From UBA1444 sp964521625 (lineage in GTDB: Bacteria > Bacillota > Negativicutes > UBA1444): a stretch of DNA of 64,000 nt. How positions within the stretch are numbered: position 1 is the first letter of the stretch; the number at the start of each line of letters is the position of its first letter. A program made the translations under genes and the position numbers. The DNA is taken from assembly GCA_964521625.1 (NCBI GenBank), contig CAZFSM010000013.1, forward strand, positions 42,379 to 106,378, in the 5' to 3' direction. The notes under the pieces were generated by a model that ran no database searches, was not told where the DNA came from, and was given only the letters and a program-made list of their open reading frames with translations. Positions 25,799 through 35,270 of this stretch are shown piece by piece.

Positions 25799-27322
25799 AT
25801 GCTGTTTAATTCATGGTTCTTTCTGATTGTTTTTATGCCAATTTGCTTGGCGGTATATTACGCTGCGATCCGGACGCAACGCTTGCAGAGCGCCCTGAGA
25901 TGGCTAGCGCTTTGTTCTCTCGTGTTTTACGGATGGTGGGACTTTCGTTATCTTGTTTTACTGGCTGTATCAATCCTGTTCAACTATTTTATTGGCAATC
26001 AACTTGTGCGGCGCCGGGAGGGTGATGAAATCCCCCGGCGGAAGCACATTTTGCTTATTGGTATTCTTTGCAACCTTTTAGCGTTAGGTTATTACAAATA
26101 CACGGTATTCTTCGTAACCACGATCGAATCGTTTTATGGGTTGGGATTACAGATCCCTGAAATTATCCTTCCCATCGGGATTTCCTTTTTTACGTTTACC
26201 CAAATCGCCTACCTTGTCGATGCGTACCAAGGAAAAGCCGAAGAATACAGTCTGCTGAATTACGTATTGTTTGTGACGTTTTTCCCCCACCTGATTGCCG
26301 GTCCGATTCTTCATTACCGCGAAATGATGCCCCAGTTTGAAAACCCTGAGATTATGGTCGTTGATTGGCAAAACATCGGGGTGGGGACAGTTGTTTTTAT
26401 CCTTGGCCTATTCAAAAAAGTTTGTATTGCGGATAATCTTTCGGAAGCGGCAGTGGCAGTATTTGGTGCAGCGGCAACGGGATCGCGCCTGGGCGGATGG
26501 GAAGCATGGATCGGCGCGCTTTCGTATACCTTCCAGATATACTTTGATTTTTCCGGTTACTCTGAAATGGCGATTGGCTTAGCGCTTCTATTCAATATCC
26601 GGCTGCCGGTGAACTTTTTTTCACCATATCGGGCGGTCAGCATCGTTGATTTTTGGCGCCGGTGGCACATGACGCTATCAAGGTATTTGCGCGACTATTT
26701 ATATGTTCCGCTGGGCGGAAATCGCCACGGATTGAGCCGGCGATATATTAACCTGATGGTGACGATGATCCTTGGCGGATTTTGGCATGGTGCAAACTGG
26801 ACGTTTATTGTTTGGGGGTTGCTCCATGGTTTTTATTTGGTAGTGAATCACGCGTGGCAATATTTTTGCCAAGTGGCGTCGATATCTTTTTTTGGCAGGG
26901 GTCGTATTGGCAAAATTGCGTCGCAAGGGATCACTTTCCTGGCTGTCGTGGTGGCGTGGGTGTTTTTCCGGTCCGATGATATATCAACCGCACTGCGTAT
27001 ACTGCAGTCGATGGGGAATGTTCACACCGCCGGCAGCGTTTCCGCCGCGAACCTGTTTCCGGTTACGCATTTGTCTGTGGGTAAAACATTGGGGTTCCTT
27101 ACCATTGCCGCATCATTGGCATTTTTTGTTCCGAATGTGTTGGAGATAACAGGAAAATATAAGCCGGCTTTGAATATCCCGCAACAATATTCCTGTCCGT
27201 CATGGTATGCGTTTTTCGCATGGAAACCTTCGCTAGTGTGGGCCTGTTGCCTGGCAATAATGGCGGCGTCATCGGTTCTTTTCCTGGGGCGGGCATCAGA
27301 ATTCTTGTATTTTCAGTTTTAA
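25799..27322 (+). CDS. MBOAT O-acyltransferase, AlgI/DltB type (first copy)
   Basis: 507-residue multipass membrane protein. Family blocks include DFSGYSEMAIG, DFWRRWHMTLS, DYLYVPLGGNR and GGFWHGANW, with the catalytic histidine at H330. MBOAT proteins move an acyl group, usually acetyl, across the membrane to a periplasmic SGNH partner that acylates the polysaccharide. Such a partner is encoded immediately downstream. A second MBOAT/SGNH pair is at 32.6-35.3 kb. The start MLFNSW is the usual AlgI N-terminus. Confidence 0.92.
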   Translation: MLFNSWFFLIVFMPICLAVYYAAIRTQRLQSALRWLALCSLVFYGWWDFRYLVLLAVSILFNYFIGNQLVRRREGDEIPRRKHILLIGILCNLLALGYYKYTVFFVTTIESFYGLGLQIPEIILPIGISFFTFTQIAYLVDAYQGKAEEYSLLNYVLFVTFFPHLIAGPILHYREMMPQFENPEIMVVDWQNIGVGTVVFILGLFKKVCIADNLSEAAVAVFGAAATGSRLGGWEAWIGALSYTFQIYFDFSGYSEMAIGLALLFNIRLPVNFFSPYRAVSIVDFWRRWHMTLSRYLRDYLYVPLGGNRHGLSRRYINLMVTMILGGFWHGANWTFIVWGLLHGFYLVVNHAWQYFCQVASISFFGRGRIGKIASQGITFLAVVVAWVFFRSDDISTALRILQSMGNVHTAGSVSAANLFPVTHLSVGKTLGFLTIAASLAFFVPNVLEITGKYKPALNIPQQYSCPSWYAFFAWKPSLVWACCLAIMAASSVLFLGRASEFLYFQF

Positions 27323-27348
27323 TATAAATCTTTTCTGTAGTGGGGTTT

Positions 27349-28440
27349 ATGAAAAAGAGTTTATTGATTAACCATCTGATCCAAATCGCGCTGATTATGT
27401 CGCTGCTTTTAAGTTGCGCCGCTCTGTTTAATTTTATTGTGGACCCGGCCCATTTATTTGGCCGGGGACAATATGAAACAGGGGTTGCGGCTTATTTGTT
27501 GAATGGAAAGAATGTGGCCAATATCGGCAATTATGATGAGCGATTGTTGCAACGCATTATTATTGAAAATGATAAAAAATCAAGGGATGTTATTGTTTTG
27601 GGATCTAGTCGCTCCATGCAGATCGGCCTGGATTTATTTCCGGGAGAGTCTTTCATGAACCATTCTGTTTCAGGCGCCGGACTGGGTGAACTTGTCGCGA
27701 TCCATGAAATGTATGTGAGGAAAAACAAACGCCCGCACGTTTTGATCATTGGACTGGACCCGTGGCTGTTGAACCGGGCTGGCGGGTACCGCAGGACTAA
27801 ATCGCTGGAAGAAGAGTACAATCTTGCTGCAGTTCGGTTGGGGATGAATCAACAACATGCTGGTTGGACTACAATAACCAATCAGGCTGTCAAGTTTTCC
27901 GAGTTGGTTTCAATCTCTTATTTGCGGGCATCGTGGCAGGCGCTACGGGAAAAGAAAAACACAACCGGTTTTTATGCAACCGACGAAAACGAAGCGAATG
28001 TTCCCATTCGTCGCAAAGATGGAACTGTGAGTTATTCCCGGAAAGAACGCGAACGTACAGCCGCTGAAGTTGAAATCATTGCGCAACAGTATGCCGCGTC
28101 GCATCCGGTCTATCTGCTTGGGCAGTATTATCAACTGGATCATGAAACGCAAAAAATGTTTGAAGCTCTACTCAGGGATTTGCAGGCGAATGGAACGCAA
28201 GTCGTTTTCTTTTTGCCGCCGTATCATCCGTATGTCTACAAGGTATTGACGACTGATTCACGCTATGCAATGCTTGGTGAAGCAGAGAAATATTTCCGGA
28301 GTGTGGCAAGTTCTTTGGGAATCAGAGTTATCGGGTCCTATGATCCTTTGGCAAGCAAGGTAAGCGGGGATGATTTTCTGGACGGAATGCACCTTAAGGA
28401 TGAAGGGATACGCAAAATGTTTTCCGCTGGGGTTCAATGA
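27349..28440 (+). CDS. SGNH-like partner of MBOAT (AlgJ/DltD-like), first copy
   Basis: 363 residues. One N-terminal membrane anchor (about residues 8-28) places the rest outside the cytoplasmic membrane. VLGSSRSMQ (GSSR at 85-88) is the SGNH block I nucleophile region, and DGMHLKDEG supplies D345 and H348 of the block V pair. This is the arrangement expected for the acyl-transferring partner of an MBOAT protein, encoded just upstream. ATG 27349 is preferred to GTG 27340. It overlaps the next glycosyltransferase by 4 bases. Confidence 0.82.
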   Translation: MKKSLLINHLIQIALIMSLLLSCAALFNFIVDPAHLFGRGQYETGVAAYLLNGKNVANIGNYDERLLQRIIIENDKKSRDVIVLGSSRSMQIGLDLFPGESFMNHSVSGAGLGELVAIHEMYVRKNKRPHVLIIGLDPWLLNRAGGYRRTKSLEEEYNLAAVRLGMNQQHAGWTTITNQAVKFSELVSISYLRASWQALREKKNTTGFYATDENEANVPIRRKDGTVSYSRKERERTAAEVEIIAQQYAASHPVYLLGQYYQLDHETQKMFEALLRDLQANGTQVVFFLPPYHPYVYKVLTTDSRYAMLGEAEKYFRSVASSLGIRVIGSYDPLASKVSGDDFLDGMHLKDEGIRKMFSAGVQ

Positions 28441-29693
28441 ATATGGGTAATCGCAATATTAACGTCTGTTTCTATTCTGGACACTGCGAAATAGTCGGTG
28501 GTGACGCAAAATACCTGTTTGATGTAGTTGGCGGCCTATCGCCGGAAGCCTTTACTGCGAATATTTGCACCGATATAAATCCGGAATTTGAAAAGCGAGC
28601 TTCTCAATGGCAAAACAATTCGGTTCCTGTGGAATACCTTGACACGCAGCCGAAATTGTTTGTACCGAGGCGTTGGGGGCGTACCCTGGCCTATTTTTTC
28701 CGCGTATGTTCCCTGCAATGGCTTCGTGACAGCTGGCACAATTGGCATATTTTCTATCCCCGCTTCAAAGCAGGCCGGGATAACATTGATGTTTTTCATT
28801 TTAATAACGGTGGATATCCTGGTAAAGACGCAGGGTTGATTGCTATGTTGGCGGCAAAGAAAGCCGGGGTCAAAAATGTTGTAATGACTGTTCACAGCGA
28901 ACCCGCAAAGCGCAGTTGGCGTCATCCTTTCCATATCGTGCTGGATCGACTGATAGCCGTGTACTGTCAACATACCATCATCGTGTCAAACGTTTTGCGA
29001 CAGGAACTTATCAATTTTCGGGGATTTGACCCGGAAAAAGTGACAACGATTTATTGTGGATTAGATGATATAGCTGCGCTGAACTCAGCTGAAAAAAGTG
29101 CAAAAAGAACGGCGCTTGGTTTGCCGGACGGAGTCCAGCTCATTTTGGTTGCCGGCAGTTTTGAAGATCCGCAGAAAGGGCATGCAGAGCTGTTTAGGGC
29201 TTTTGCAATCGCCCTGCGTTCTTTCCCTCAGGCAGTTTTGTTGGTGGCGGGTGAAGCTTCGCCTGAACGGCAGCAAGTCTTGGCTAGTTTGGCCGAGGAA
29301 CTATTCATTTCTGATAATATCCGATTCTTAGGCTACCGGACCGACATCCACGCGCTAAACTGTATCGCGGATATTGCGGTTGTTCCTTCTCTATATGGAG
29401 AAGCGACTCCCTATACGAGTAAAGAAGCGGCGCGTGCCGGAACGCCGATAGTGACAACGTCGGCGGGAGGCTGCGCCGAAGCCGTGGAACAGGGTGTCAC
29501 GGGGTTTATTGTAACTCCTTACGATGTTGAGGCTTTAGCCGAGGCGCTGTCAACATTGTTGGCGGATAAAGAGTTGCGGCGAAAAATGGGTCAGGCAGGC
29601 CGCGAGCTGTTTTTGCAACGGTTTTTGCTGTTGGACTGTGTTCGGGCGCATGAAAAGTTGTATCGTGAACTGGTGGGGGAGGCAAAAGTATGA
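28437..29693 (+). CDS. Glycosyltransferase family 4 protein
   Basis: 418 residues with a GT-B fold. The acceptor half begins CFYSGHCEIVGGDAKYLFD. The donor half has VAGSFEDPQKGH and the EX7E-type segment YGEATPYTSKEAARAG at about residues 320-335, typical of retaining GT4 enzymes. ATGA overlap with the upstream SGNH gene and a 4-base overlap with rfbF. Sugar donor not determinable; it may add the CDP-6-deoxyhexose made by the next genes. Confidence 0.88.
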   Translation: MNMGNRNINVCFYSGHCEIVGGDAKYLFDVVGGLSPEAFTANICTDINPEFEKRASQWQNNSVPVEYLDTQPKLFVPRRWGRTLAYFFRVCSLQWLRDSWHNWHIFYPRFKAGRDNIDVFHFNNGGYPGKDAGLIAMLAAKKAGVKNVVMTVHSEPAKRSWRHPFHIVLDRLIAVYCQHTIIVSNVLRQELINFRGFDPEKVTTIYCGLDDIAALNSAEKSAKRTALGLPDGVQLILVAGSFEDPQKGHAELFRAFAIALRSFPQAVLLVAGEASPERQQVLASLAEELFISDNIRFLGYRTDIHALNCIADIAVVPSLYGEATPYTSKEAARAGTPIVTTSAGGCAEAVEQGVTGFIVTPYDVEALAEALSTLLADKELRRKMGQAGRELFLQRFLLLDCVRAHEKLYRELVGEAKV

Positions 29694-30472
29694 AAACGCT
29701 TATCTTGTGCGGAGGTTTTGGGACCCGAATCCGCGATGTGGCCGACGATATTCCCAAACCGATGATTCCCATTGGCGGATATCCGATTTTGTGGCATATC
29801 ATGAAATATTATGCGCATTGGGGACATCGGGATTTTGTCTTGTGTCTGGGTTATAAGGGCCAGATTATCAAAGATTTTTTTCTGAACTATGAAACACATA
29901 CCCGGGATTTTACCATTCAATTGGGCAAAGAACGCAACATCGAGTACCATACTTGCCATGCGGAGGACAACTGGCGGGTAACGCTGGCGGATACGGGCGT
30001 GAATGCCATGACCGGCGCGAGAGTTCGTAAAGCGTTAAAGTACATTGGCGATGATGCCAACTTCATGCTGACATACGGCGATGGGGTCGGTGATGTGAAT
30101 CTGGACGAACTGGTTCGGTTCCATAATGCGCACGGAAAGTTGTTAACGGTGACGGGAGTCCGTCCCCCAGGCAGGTTTGGCGAGATCAGCGCGGATTCCA
30201 GCGGACGGGTGCAGGAATTCAACGAGAAACCGCAAGCGGCCGGCGGACGAATATCCGGCGGATTCTTCGTTTGCCGCCGTGAACTGCTGGAGTATTTGCC
30301 AGAGCAAGAAGATCTGGTGTTTGAACAGGAACCGATGCGCAGACTGGTTGCTGACGGACAGATGATGGTATACGAACATGACGGATTCTGGCAGCCAATG
30401 GATACCAGCCGGGAATATTCGCTGTTGAATCGGCTGTGTGAAAGCGGGGCGGCGCCATGGATGAGTTGGTGA
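29690..30472 (+). CDS. rfbF: Glucose-1-phosphate cytidylyltransferase
   Basis: 260 residues. Makes CDP-glucose from CTP and glucose-1-phosphate. The N-terminal LCGGFGTRIRDVADDIPKP motif with IGGYPILWHIMKYY, and the middle GDGVGDVNLDEL, are characteristic of RfbF. Its 3' end overlaps rfbG by 16 bases, matching the standard rfbFG pairing. It starts the CDP-6-deoxyhexose set that lies between the two O-acylation pairs. Confidence 0.95.
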   Translation: MKTLILCGGFGTRIRDVADDIPKPMIPIGGYPILWHIMKYYAHWGHRDFVLCLGYKGQIIKDFFLNYETHTRDFTIQLGKERNIEYHTCHAEDNWRVTLADTGVNAMTGARVRKALKYIGDDANFMLTYGDGVGDVNLDELVRFHNAHGKLLTVTGVRPPGRFGEISADSSGRVQEFNEKPQAAGGRISGGFFVCRRELLEYLPEQEDLVFEQEPMRRLVADGQMMVYEHDGFWQPMDTSREYSLLNRLCESGAAPWMSW

Positions 30473-31530
30473 AGTTTTATCGCGGCAAACGGGTGTTGGT
30501 GACAGGCGATACTGGTTTTAAAGGGTCCTGGCTCTGCCTGTGGCTAAAAGAACTGGGTGCCGAGGTTACAGGGTATGCATTGCCGCCCGACCAAACACCC
30601 AGCCACTTTGATTTATTGGGCCTAACCAAACAAATCCGGCACGTCGATGGAAACATACTCGATACCACGAGTCTGGCGCGAGTATTTTCGACAGTGCAGC
30701 CCGAGATTCTTTTTCATCTGGCGGCCCAACCGATTGTTCGCCTTTCGTACGCCTCGCCAAAGGAAACGTTTGATACCAATGTCGGCGGGTCGGTGAATGT
30801 GCTGGAGCAGGTGAGATGTTGTTCCTCATTGCGGTCTGTGATTTTCGTAACCTCGGATAAGTGCTATAAAAATAAAGAATGGATCTGGGGCTACCGGGAG
30901 AACGACGAACTGGGCGGCCATGATCCGTATAGCGCATCCAAGGCGGCGGCGGAAATCGTTTTCGCTTCCTATCAGTCTTCTTTTTTCCAGCACCGTGAAG
31001 GATTTGGCGCAGCCAGTGTTCGCGCCGGCAATGTGATTGGCGGCGGCGATTGGGCTGTAGATCGGATAGTGCCGGATTGCGTCCGCGCCTTACGGCAGAA
31101 CCAGCCAATCGAACTGCGTTTTCCGGGCGCGACCCGCCCCTGGCAACATGTGCTGGAACCATTAAGCGGCTATCTGTTATTGGGCCAGCGTTTATGGGAG
31201 GATCCACAGGCTTTTGTCGGAGCATGGAACTTCGGACCCGGCGATGAGGCGATTCGCACCGTGGAGCAACTGACCCGACGATTTATCGAGGTCTGGGGCC
31301 AGGGTACAATCACCGCAGCGGTGAATACTTTCAAACCTCACGAGGCTGGGAAATTGACGTTGAACTGTGATAAAGCAAGGCAGCTACTCGGCTGGCGGCC
31401 ACAGTGGAATTTTGACCGGACTGTGTCCGAAACGGCCGCATGGTATCGACATTGGTCCAACGGCGAGGATGTCGCCGCAGTTAGCCACGCGCAAATTCAA
31501 GGATATATGGGGGGGCTTGGCCATGATTGA
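30457..31530 (+). CDS. rfbG: CDP-glucose 4,6-dehydratase
   Basis: 357 residues; converts CDP-glucose to CDP-4-keto-6-deoxyglucose. Cofactor motif TGDTGFKGSWL near the N-terminus, TSDKCYKN and DPYSASKAAAE (YxxxK) in the catalytic part, and RPWQHVLEPLSGYL, all typical of RfbG. Overlaps rfbF by 16 and the next gene by 8 bases. No CDP-4-keto-6-deoxyglucose 3-dehydrase (RfbH) is seen, so the end product is probably a 6-deoxy, not 3,6-dideoxy, hexose. Confidence 0.95.
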   Translation: MDELVKFYRGKRVLVTGDTGFKGSWLCLWLKELGAEVTGYALPPDQTPSHFDLLGLTKQIRHVDGNILDTTSLARVFSTVQPEILFHLAAQPIVRLSYASPKETFDTNVGGSVNVLEQVRCCSSLRSVIFVTSDKCYKNKEWIWGYRENDELGGHDPYSASKAAAEIVFASYQSSFFQHREGFGAASVRAGNVIGGGDWAVDRIVPDCVRALRQNQPIELRFPGATRPWQHVLEPLSGYLLLGQRLWEDPQAFVGAWNFGPGDEAIRTVEQLTRRFIEVWGQGTITAAVNTFKPHEAGKLTLNCDKARQLLGWRPQWNFDRTVSETAAWYRHWSNGEDVAAVSHAQIQGYMGGLGHD

Positions 31531-31972
31531 AGGCGTTGTCATTACACCACTGCGACAGATACTGGATGAGCGGGGCAAGATCATGCATATGATGCGATGT
31601 GATGCACCGCATTTTCAGCAATTTGGCGAGATATACTTTTCCTGTATTCATCCTGGCGCTATCAAAGCCTGGCATATTCACGAACGGATGACGCTCAACT
31701 ATGCGGTGCCGCATGGTAAGATTAAATTTGTTTTATACGATGACCGGGCAGGCAGCTCGACCAGAGGAGAGGTTCAGGAGATTTTTCTCGGACCGGAAAA
31801 CTACTGCCTGGTGACGGTTCCCCCGCTGGTTTGGAACGGGTTCAAGGGTATCGGCGAGGAGCTGTCTATTGTGGCAAACTGTGCTACACTGCCGCACGAT
31901 CCGACCGAGATCAACCGACGGGATCCGTTCGATGCGTCGATACCCTATGAATGGGGGATCAAGCACGGGTGA
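31523..31972 (+). CDS. RmlC-like sugar 3,5-epimerase (cupin)
   Basis: 149 residues, a short cupin of the dTDP-4-dehydrorhamnose 3,5-epimerase family. The segment GAIKAWHIHERMT supplies the catalytic-type histidine and base. The real start is ATG 31523, inside the end of rfbG; the longer open frame upstream lies in rfbG. Because no dTDP-rhamnose genes are present and it is coupled to rfbG, it probably epimerises CDP-4-keto-6-deoxyglucose. The reductase that would finish the sugar may be the SDR at 35.3 kb. Confidence 0.82.
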   Translation: MIEGVVITPLRQILDERGKIMHMMRCDAPHFQQFGEIYFSCIHPGAIKAWHIHERMTLNYAVPHGKIKFVLYDDRAGSSTRGEVQEIFLGPENYCLVTVPPLVWNGFKGIGEELSIVANCATLPHDPTEINRRDPFDASIPYEWGIKHG

Positions 31973-31986
31973 GACGGTGGATTCCG

Positions 31987-32619
31987 ATGTGCATCCGCAA
32001 GACAATAAAACGATGGTGGCTGGCGCGGCAGGGGCTTTTTGCGAATGACCCTGAAAACATCAGTTCCAAAATCAATTTCGAGTCGCCAGTTCGTATTTTT
32101 GACAAGGCGTGGATTGAAGATGATGTGTCGATCGGCCGCTATACATATGTGAATTCTGGCCGAATCTTTGCTGGAACAACGATTGGCCGTTTTTGCGCTG
32201 TTTCCTGGAATGTGATGATTGCAGCGCCCGAACACCCGTTGTCCTGGTTGTCGGTACATCCTTTTCAATACTCTCCGGAATATGGGTTGGCGCAGTTGCA
32301 GAGCTATAATGAACAGGTAGGCGCCACGGTTATTGGCAATGATGTATGGATCGGCGCCAATGCGGTTATCCGCCGGGGCGTTACTGTGGGCGACGGGGCA
32401 GTAATTGGGGCAGGCGCTATCGTCATTGAAGATGTTCCCGCCTATGCAATCGTCGGTGGAGTTCCGGCAAAAATAATCCGCTACAGATTTTCAACGGATG
32501 AGATTGCTGCATTACTGGCAAGCAGATGGTGGGACTTGCCGCTGAATGAGTTGAGCGGTATGCCGTTTGATAATGTTCCGCACTGTATCGAAGCCTTCCG
32601 GAGGAAACAAGACAAGTGA
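31987..32619 (+). CDS. Acetyltransferase with left-handed beta-helix (CatB/xenobiotic type)
   Basis: 210 residues of hexapeptide repeats: VSIGRYTYV, TTIGRFCAVS, TVIGNDVWIGANAVIRRGVTVG, then DVPAYAIVGGVPAKI. APEHPLSWLS holds the catalytic-type histidine. ATG 31987 has a GGTGG site at 31976-31980; translation from an earlier in-frame codon would add 12 residues. It probably O- or N-acetylates the CDP-sugar product or a growing glycan. Context, not sequence, links it to the rfbFG set. Confidence 0.84.
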   Translation: MCIRKTIKRWWLARQGLFANDPENISSKINFESPVRIFDKAWIEDDVSIGRYTYVNSGRIFAGTTIGRFCAVSWNVMIAAPEHPLSWLSVHPFQYSPEYGLAQLQSYNEQVGATVIGNDVWIGANAVIRRGVTVGDGAVIGAGAIVIEDVPAYAIVGGVPAKIIRYRFSTDEIAALLASRWWDLPLNELSGMPFDNVPHCIEAFRRKQDK

Positions 32620-32631
32620 GCAACTCCCAAC

Positions 32632-34077
32632 ATGCTGTTTAATTCATATGAATTCATATTTTTGTTTTTGCCGCTGACATGGGGAATATTCTTTTTAGCA
32701 GCGAAATTGCGTTTTACCCGAATTGCAATTGCGTTGCTGGTTGGTGCATCGATTGCGTTTTATGCGTATTGGGATGTTCGCTATGTCCCCCTGCTTGCAG
32801 CCTCGCTGCTGTTCAATTATTTTGTCGGCAGCAGGATTGAACACACGAAACAAAAAAAGTGGCTGGTATTTGGGCTGACAGTCAATTTGCTATTGCTGGC
32901 TTTTTTCAAATATACCGGTTTTTTTATCAGTACGATCAATTCCACCGCCGGGCTCGATCTTTGGGTTCCCCAGATTGTTTTGCCGCTGGGGATTTCGTTT
33001 TTCACATTTACCCAGATCGCCTTCCTGGTAGATGCTTACCGCGGCGAAACTGACCATTACAGTCTGCTTGACTACGCTCTGTTTGTCACTGTTTTCCCCC
33101 ACCTTATCGCCGGGCCGATTCTATATCATAAAGATATGCTGCCGCAGTTTTCGCGGTTGCGCACCTTTGTTTTTTCGCACAAAAATACAGCCTTGGGTAT
33201 ATGTTTTTTTGTTATCGGTTTATTCAAGAAGGTTATCGTTGCAGATACATTATCGCCATGGGTCAAGGCGGCCTTTGACCGTCCCGCTGCTTTATCATTG
33301 ATTGATTCATGGATTGGCGCATTGGCCTATACTTTCCAAATTTACTTTGATTTTTCCGGTTATTCCGATATGGCTGTCGGGTTGGGATTGTGCTTTAATC
33401 TTACCTTGCCGCTGAACTTTAACTCGCCCTACAAAGCAACTTCTATCATTGATTTTTGGCGCAGATGGCATATGTCCCTGTCTGCGTTTTTAAAAAACTA
33501 TCTGTATATTGCACTCGGCGGCAATCGGCAAGGAGAATGGAAACGTCTGCGAAACCTTCTGCTCACGATGCTTCTGGGTGGGCTATGGCATGGGGCAAAC
33601 TGGACTTTTGTGATGTGGGGCGGCCTCCACGGCATGTATCTGGTGGTTAACCACCTGTGGCGTCGGGTTGGTATGAGCATTCCCAAACCGGCATCATGGG
33701 GTATGACATTTCTCTGCGTAGTGGTTGCATGGGTATTCTTTAGGGCGAACAGTCTGGATGATGCAAAGACATTTCTTTTGGCAATGACGGGAGCAAAGGG
33801 ATTGGTTGTACCTGTCGATTTTGCCGGGACCATCAATCGTTTTTTGCCCTCCTTCATCGTGGCAAAAACTGGTACTCTTCAGGTGTATGACGGAGTGCGA
33901 ACGGAAATTCCGGTGCTGGCTGCTTTATTTGGTGTCGTGCTTTTTGTCCCCAACACGAAGCAAATTGTTTCGCATATACGACCGAATCTGTGGACGGCGT
34001 TTGGCATTGCGCTATTGGGATTAATTTCATTAGCGTGCATGGGACGCGTATCAGAATTTCTCTATTTCCAGTTTTGA
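32632..34077 (+). CDS. MBOAT O-acyltransferase, AlgI/DltB type (second copy)
   Basis: 481 residues, multipass. Same blocks as the first copy: DFSGYSDMAVG, DFWRRWHMSLS, NYLYIALGGNR and GGLWHGANW with catalytic H320. The N-terminus MLFNSYEF and C-terminus RVSEFLYFQF closely match the 25.8-kb copy (MLFNSW..., RASEFLYFQF), so the two are paralogues. Its own SGNH-like partner follows 23 bases downstream. Two pairs suggest two different acylation sites or sugars. Confidence 0.92.
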   Translation: MLFNSYEFIFLFLPLTWGIFFLAAKLRFTRIAIALLVGASIAFYAYWDVRYVPLLAASLLFNYFVGSRIEHTKQKKWLVFGLTVNLLLLAFFKYTGFFISTINSTAGLDLWVPQIVLPLGISFFTFTQIAFLVDAYRGETDHYSLLDYALFVTVFPHLIAGPILYHKDMLPQFSRLRTFVFSHKNTALGICFFVIGLFKKVIVADTLSPWVKAAFDRPAALSLIDSWIGALAYTFQIYFDFSGYSDMAVGLGLCFNLTLPLNFNSPYKATSIIDFWRRWHMSLSAFLKNYLYIALGGNRQGEWKRLRNLLLTMLLGGLWHGANWTFVMWGGLHGMYLVVNHLWRRVGMSIPKPASWGMTFLCVVVAWVFFRANSLDDAKTFLLAMTGAKGLVVPVDFAGTINRFLPSFIVAKTGTLQVYDGVRTEIPVLAALFGVVLFVPNTKQIVSHIRPNLWTAFGIALLGLISLACMGRVSEFLYFQF

Positions 34078-34100
34078 ATTGTGAAAGGGATTAGTACAAT

Positions 34101-35270
34101 ATGAGTTGGAAGAAATGGAACCGGATTGTTGCCGGAGTAATTCTGACCGGGCTTTTGCTGGTGTGTAGCGCGGCAGAATTGCTTTTGTACCGGTTCAATG
34201 AAAATCTCGATACACGCGCAGCCATCGCAGTTCAGCTAAAAGAAGAGTCTCTCTATGGACGACTCCTGAGTGGGCAGGATTTTGCCTATAAGAGGCAGAT
34301 GGCATCCGCGTGGAATCCTGAGTTGCTGGTGATTGGTTCCTCCCGCGTGATGGTGTTTCGAAAAGAGTTTTTTAGCGATGCTGTGCGGTTTTATAATGCT
34401 GGAGGATCCGTACCGACGCTTGAAAAAGGAATGGAGTTTCTTGAGCAGTTGCCGAAAGAATATCGCCCCAAGGGAATTTTGCTGGGGCTTGATTTATGGT
34501 GGGTGAATGGAAATTACGTTGACCATCGCGATATCAAGGCTGATATAGATGGCGGCAATTTCGTTTCAAGCCGGGTAAGGCTATATGGCACTCTGTTTGA
34601 TCATTTACTGAAAAGAACATTTGGCAAAATTGGCGTTTCTGTTTTTGATAACAGAAATTTTCAGGCGGCGCCGGATCCCGTGGAAGGGAAACGGAGTATT
34701 GGACTTTTGGCTGCAATACGCGGCGACGGGTTTCGTAACGATGGAAGCTGGCAATATGGATCTGTAGTGCGCGGTGAAATAATCGGAGACAAGGATTTTG
34801 CGGACACCAAAGAGGCGATTCGTACCGGAAGAGGCGTTTTTACATATGCCGAACGGGTGGATCCGCAAAGAGTGGAAAAACTACGTGCTTTCCTGCGGCA
34901 GCTGAAAACGCGAACCAATAATATTACCGCATTTGCACCGCCATATGCCCATGAAATTTATGGGATGATGGAGAAAATGCCGCAGTATGCTGACTATCTC
35001 AAGGAAGCCCGCAGCGTTTTGGCAACTCTTTGTCGAGAAGAGGGAATCGATTTTTATGATTTTAGTGACGTTACCTGGTATGGGTCCAATGATGATGAGA
35101 CTCTGGACGGGTATCATGGCAGCGAACGCAGTTATGCCCGTTTGACACTGGCAATGGAGCAAGATCCAGCCCTCGGAAAATATATCGACGGCGCCAGAAT
35201 TCGCCGGATGTTAAATGACACTTCGAATCCGAGAATGATTGTTCCGAGCGTGATAAGGGAGAAAAAATGA
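34101..35270 (+). CDS. SGNH-like partner of MBOAT (second copy)
   Basis: 389 residues. N-terminal membrane anchor at about residues 9-28 (IVAGVILTGLLLVCSAAELLL). LVIGSSRVM gives GSSR at 79-82, and LDGYHGSE gives D336 and H339. This is the extracytoplasmic acyl-transfer partner of the MBOAT encoded just upstream. It is not closely similar to the first partner outside the motifs, which fits a different acceptor. Overlaps the next SDR gene by 4 bases. Confidence 0.82.
   Translation: MSWKKWNRIVAGVILTGLLLVCSAAELLLYRFNENLDTRAAIAVQLKEESLYGRLLSGQDFAYKRQMASAWNPELLVIGSSRVMVFRKEFFSDAVRFYNAGGSVPTLEKGMEFLEQLPKEYRPKGILLGLDLWWVNGNYVDHRDIKADIDGGNFVSSRVRLYGTLFDHLLKRTFGKIGVSVFDNRNFQAAPDPVEGKRSIGLLAAIRGDGFRNDGSWQYGSVVRGEIIGDKDFADTKEAIRTGRGVFTYAERVDPQRVEKLRAFLRQLKTRTNNITAFAPPYAHEIYGMMEKMPQYADYLKEARSVLATLCREEGIDFYDFSDVTWYGSNDDETLDGYHGSERSYARLTLAMEQDPALGKYIDGARIRRMLNDTSNPRMIVPSVIREKK

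Noticed and set aside
31523..31972. rmlC of a dTDP-rhamnose pathway
   Set aside because: No rmlA, rmlB or rmlD is present; the gene overlaps rfbG, so a CDP-sugar substrate is more likely.
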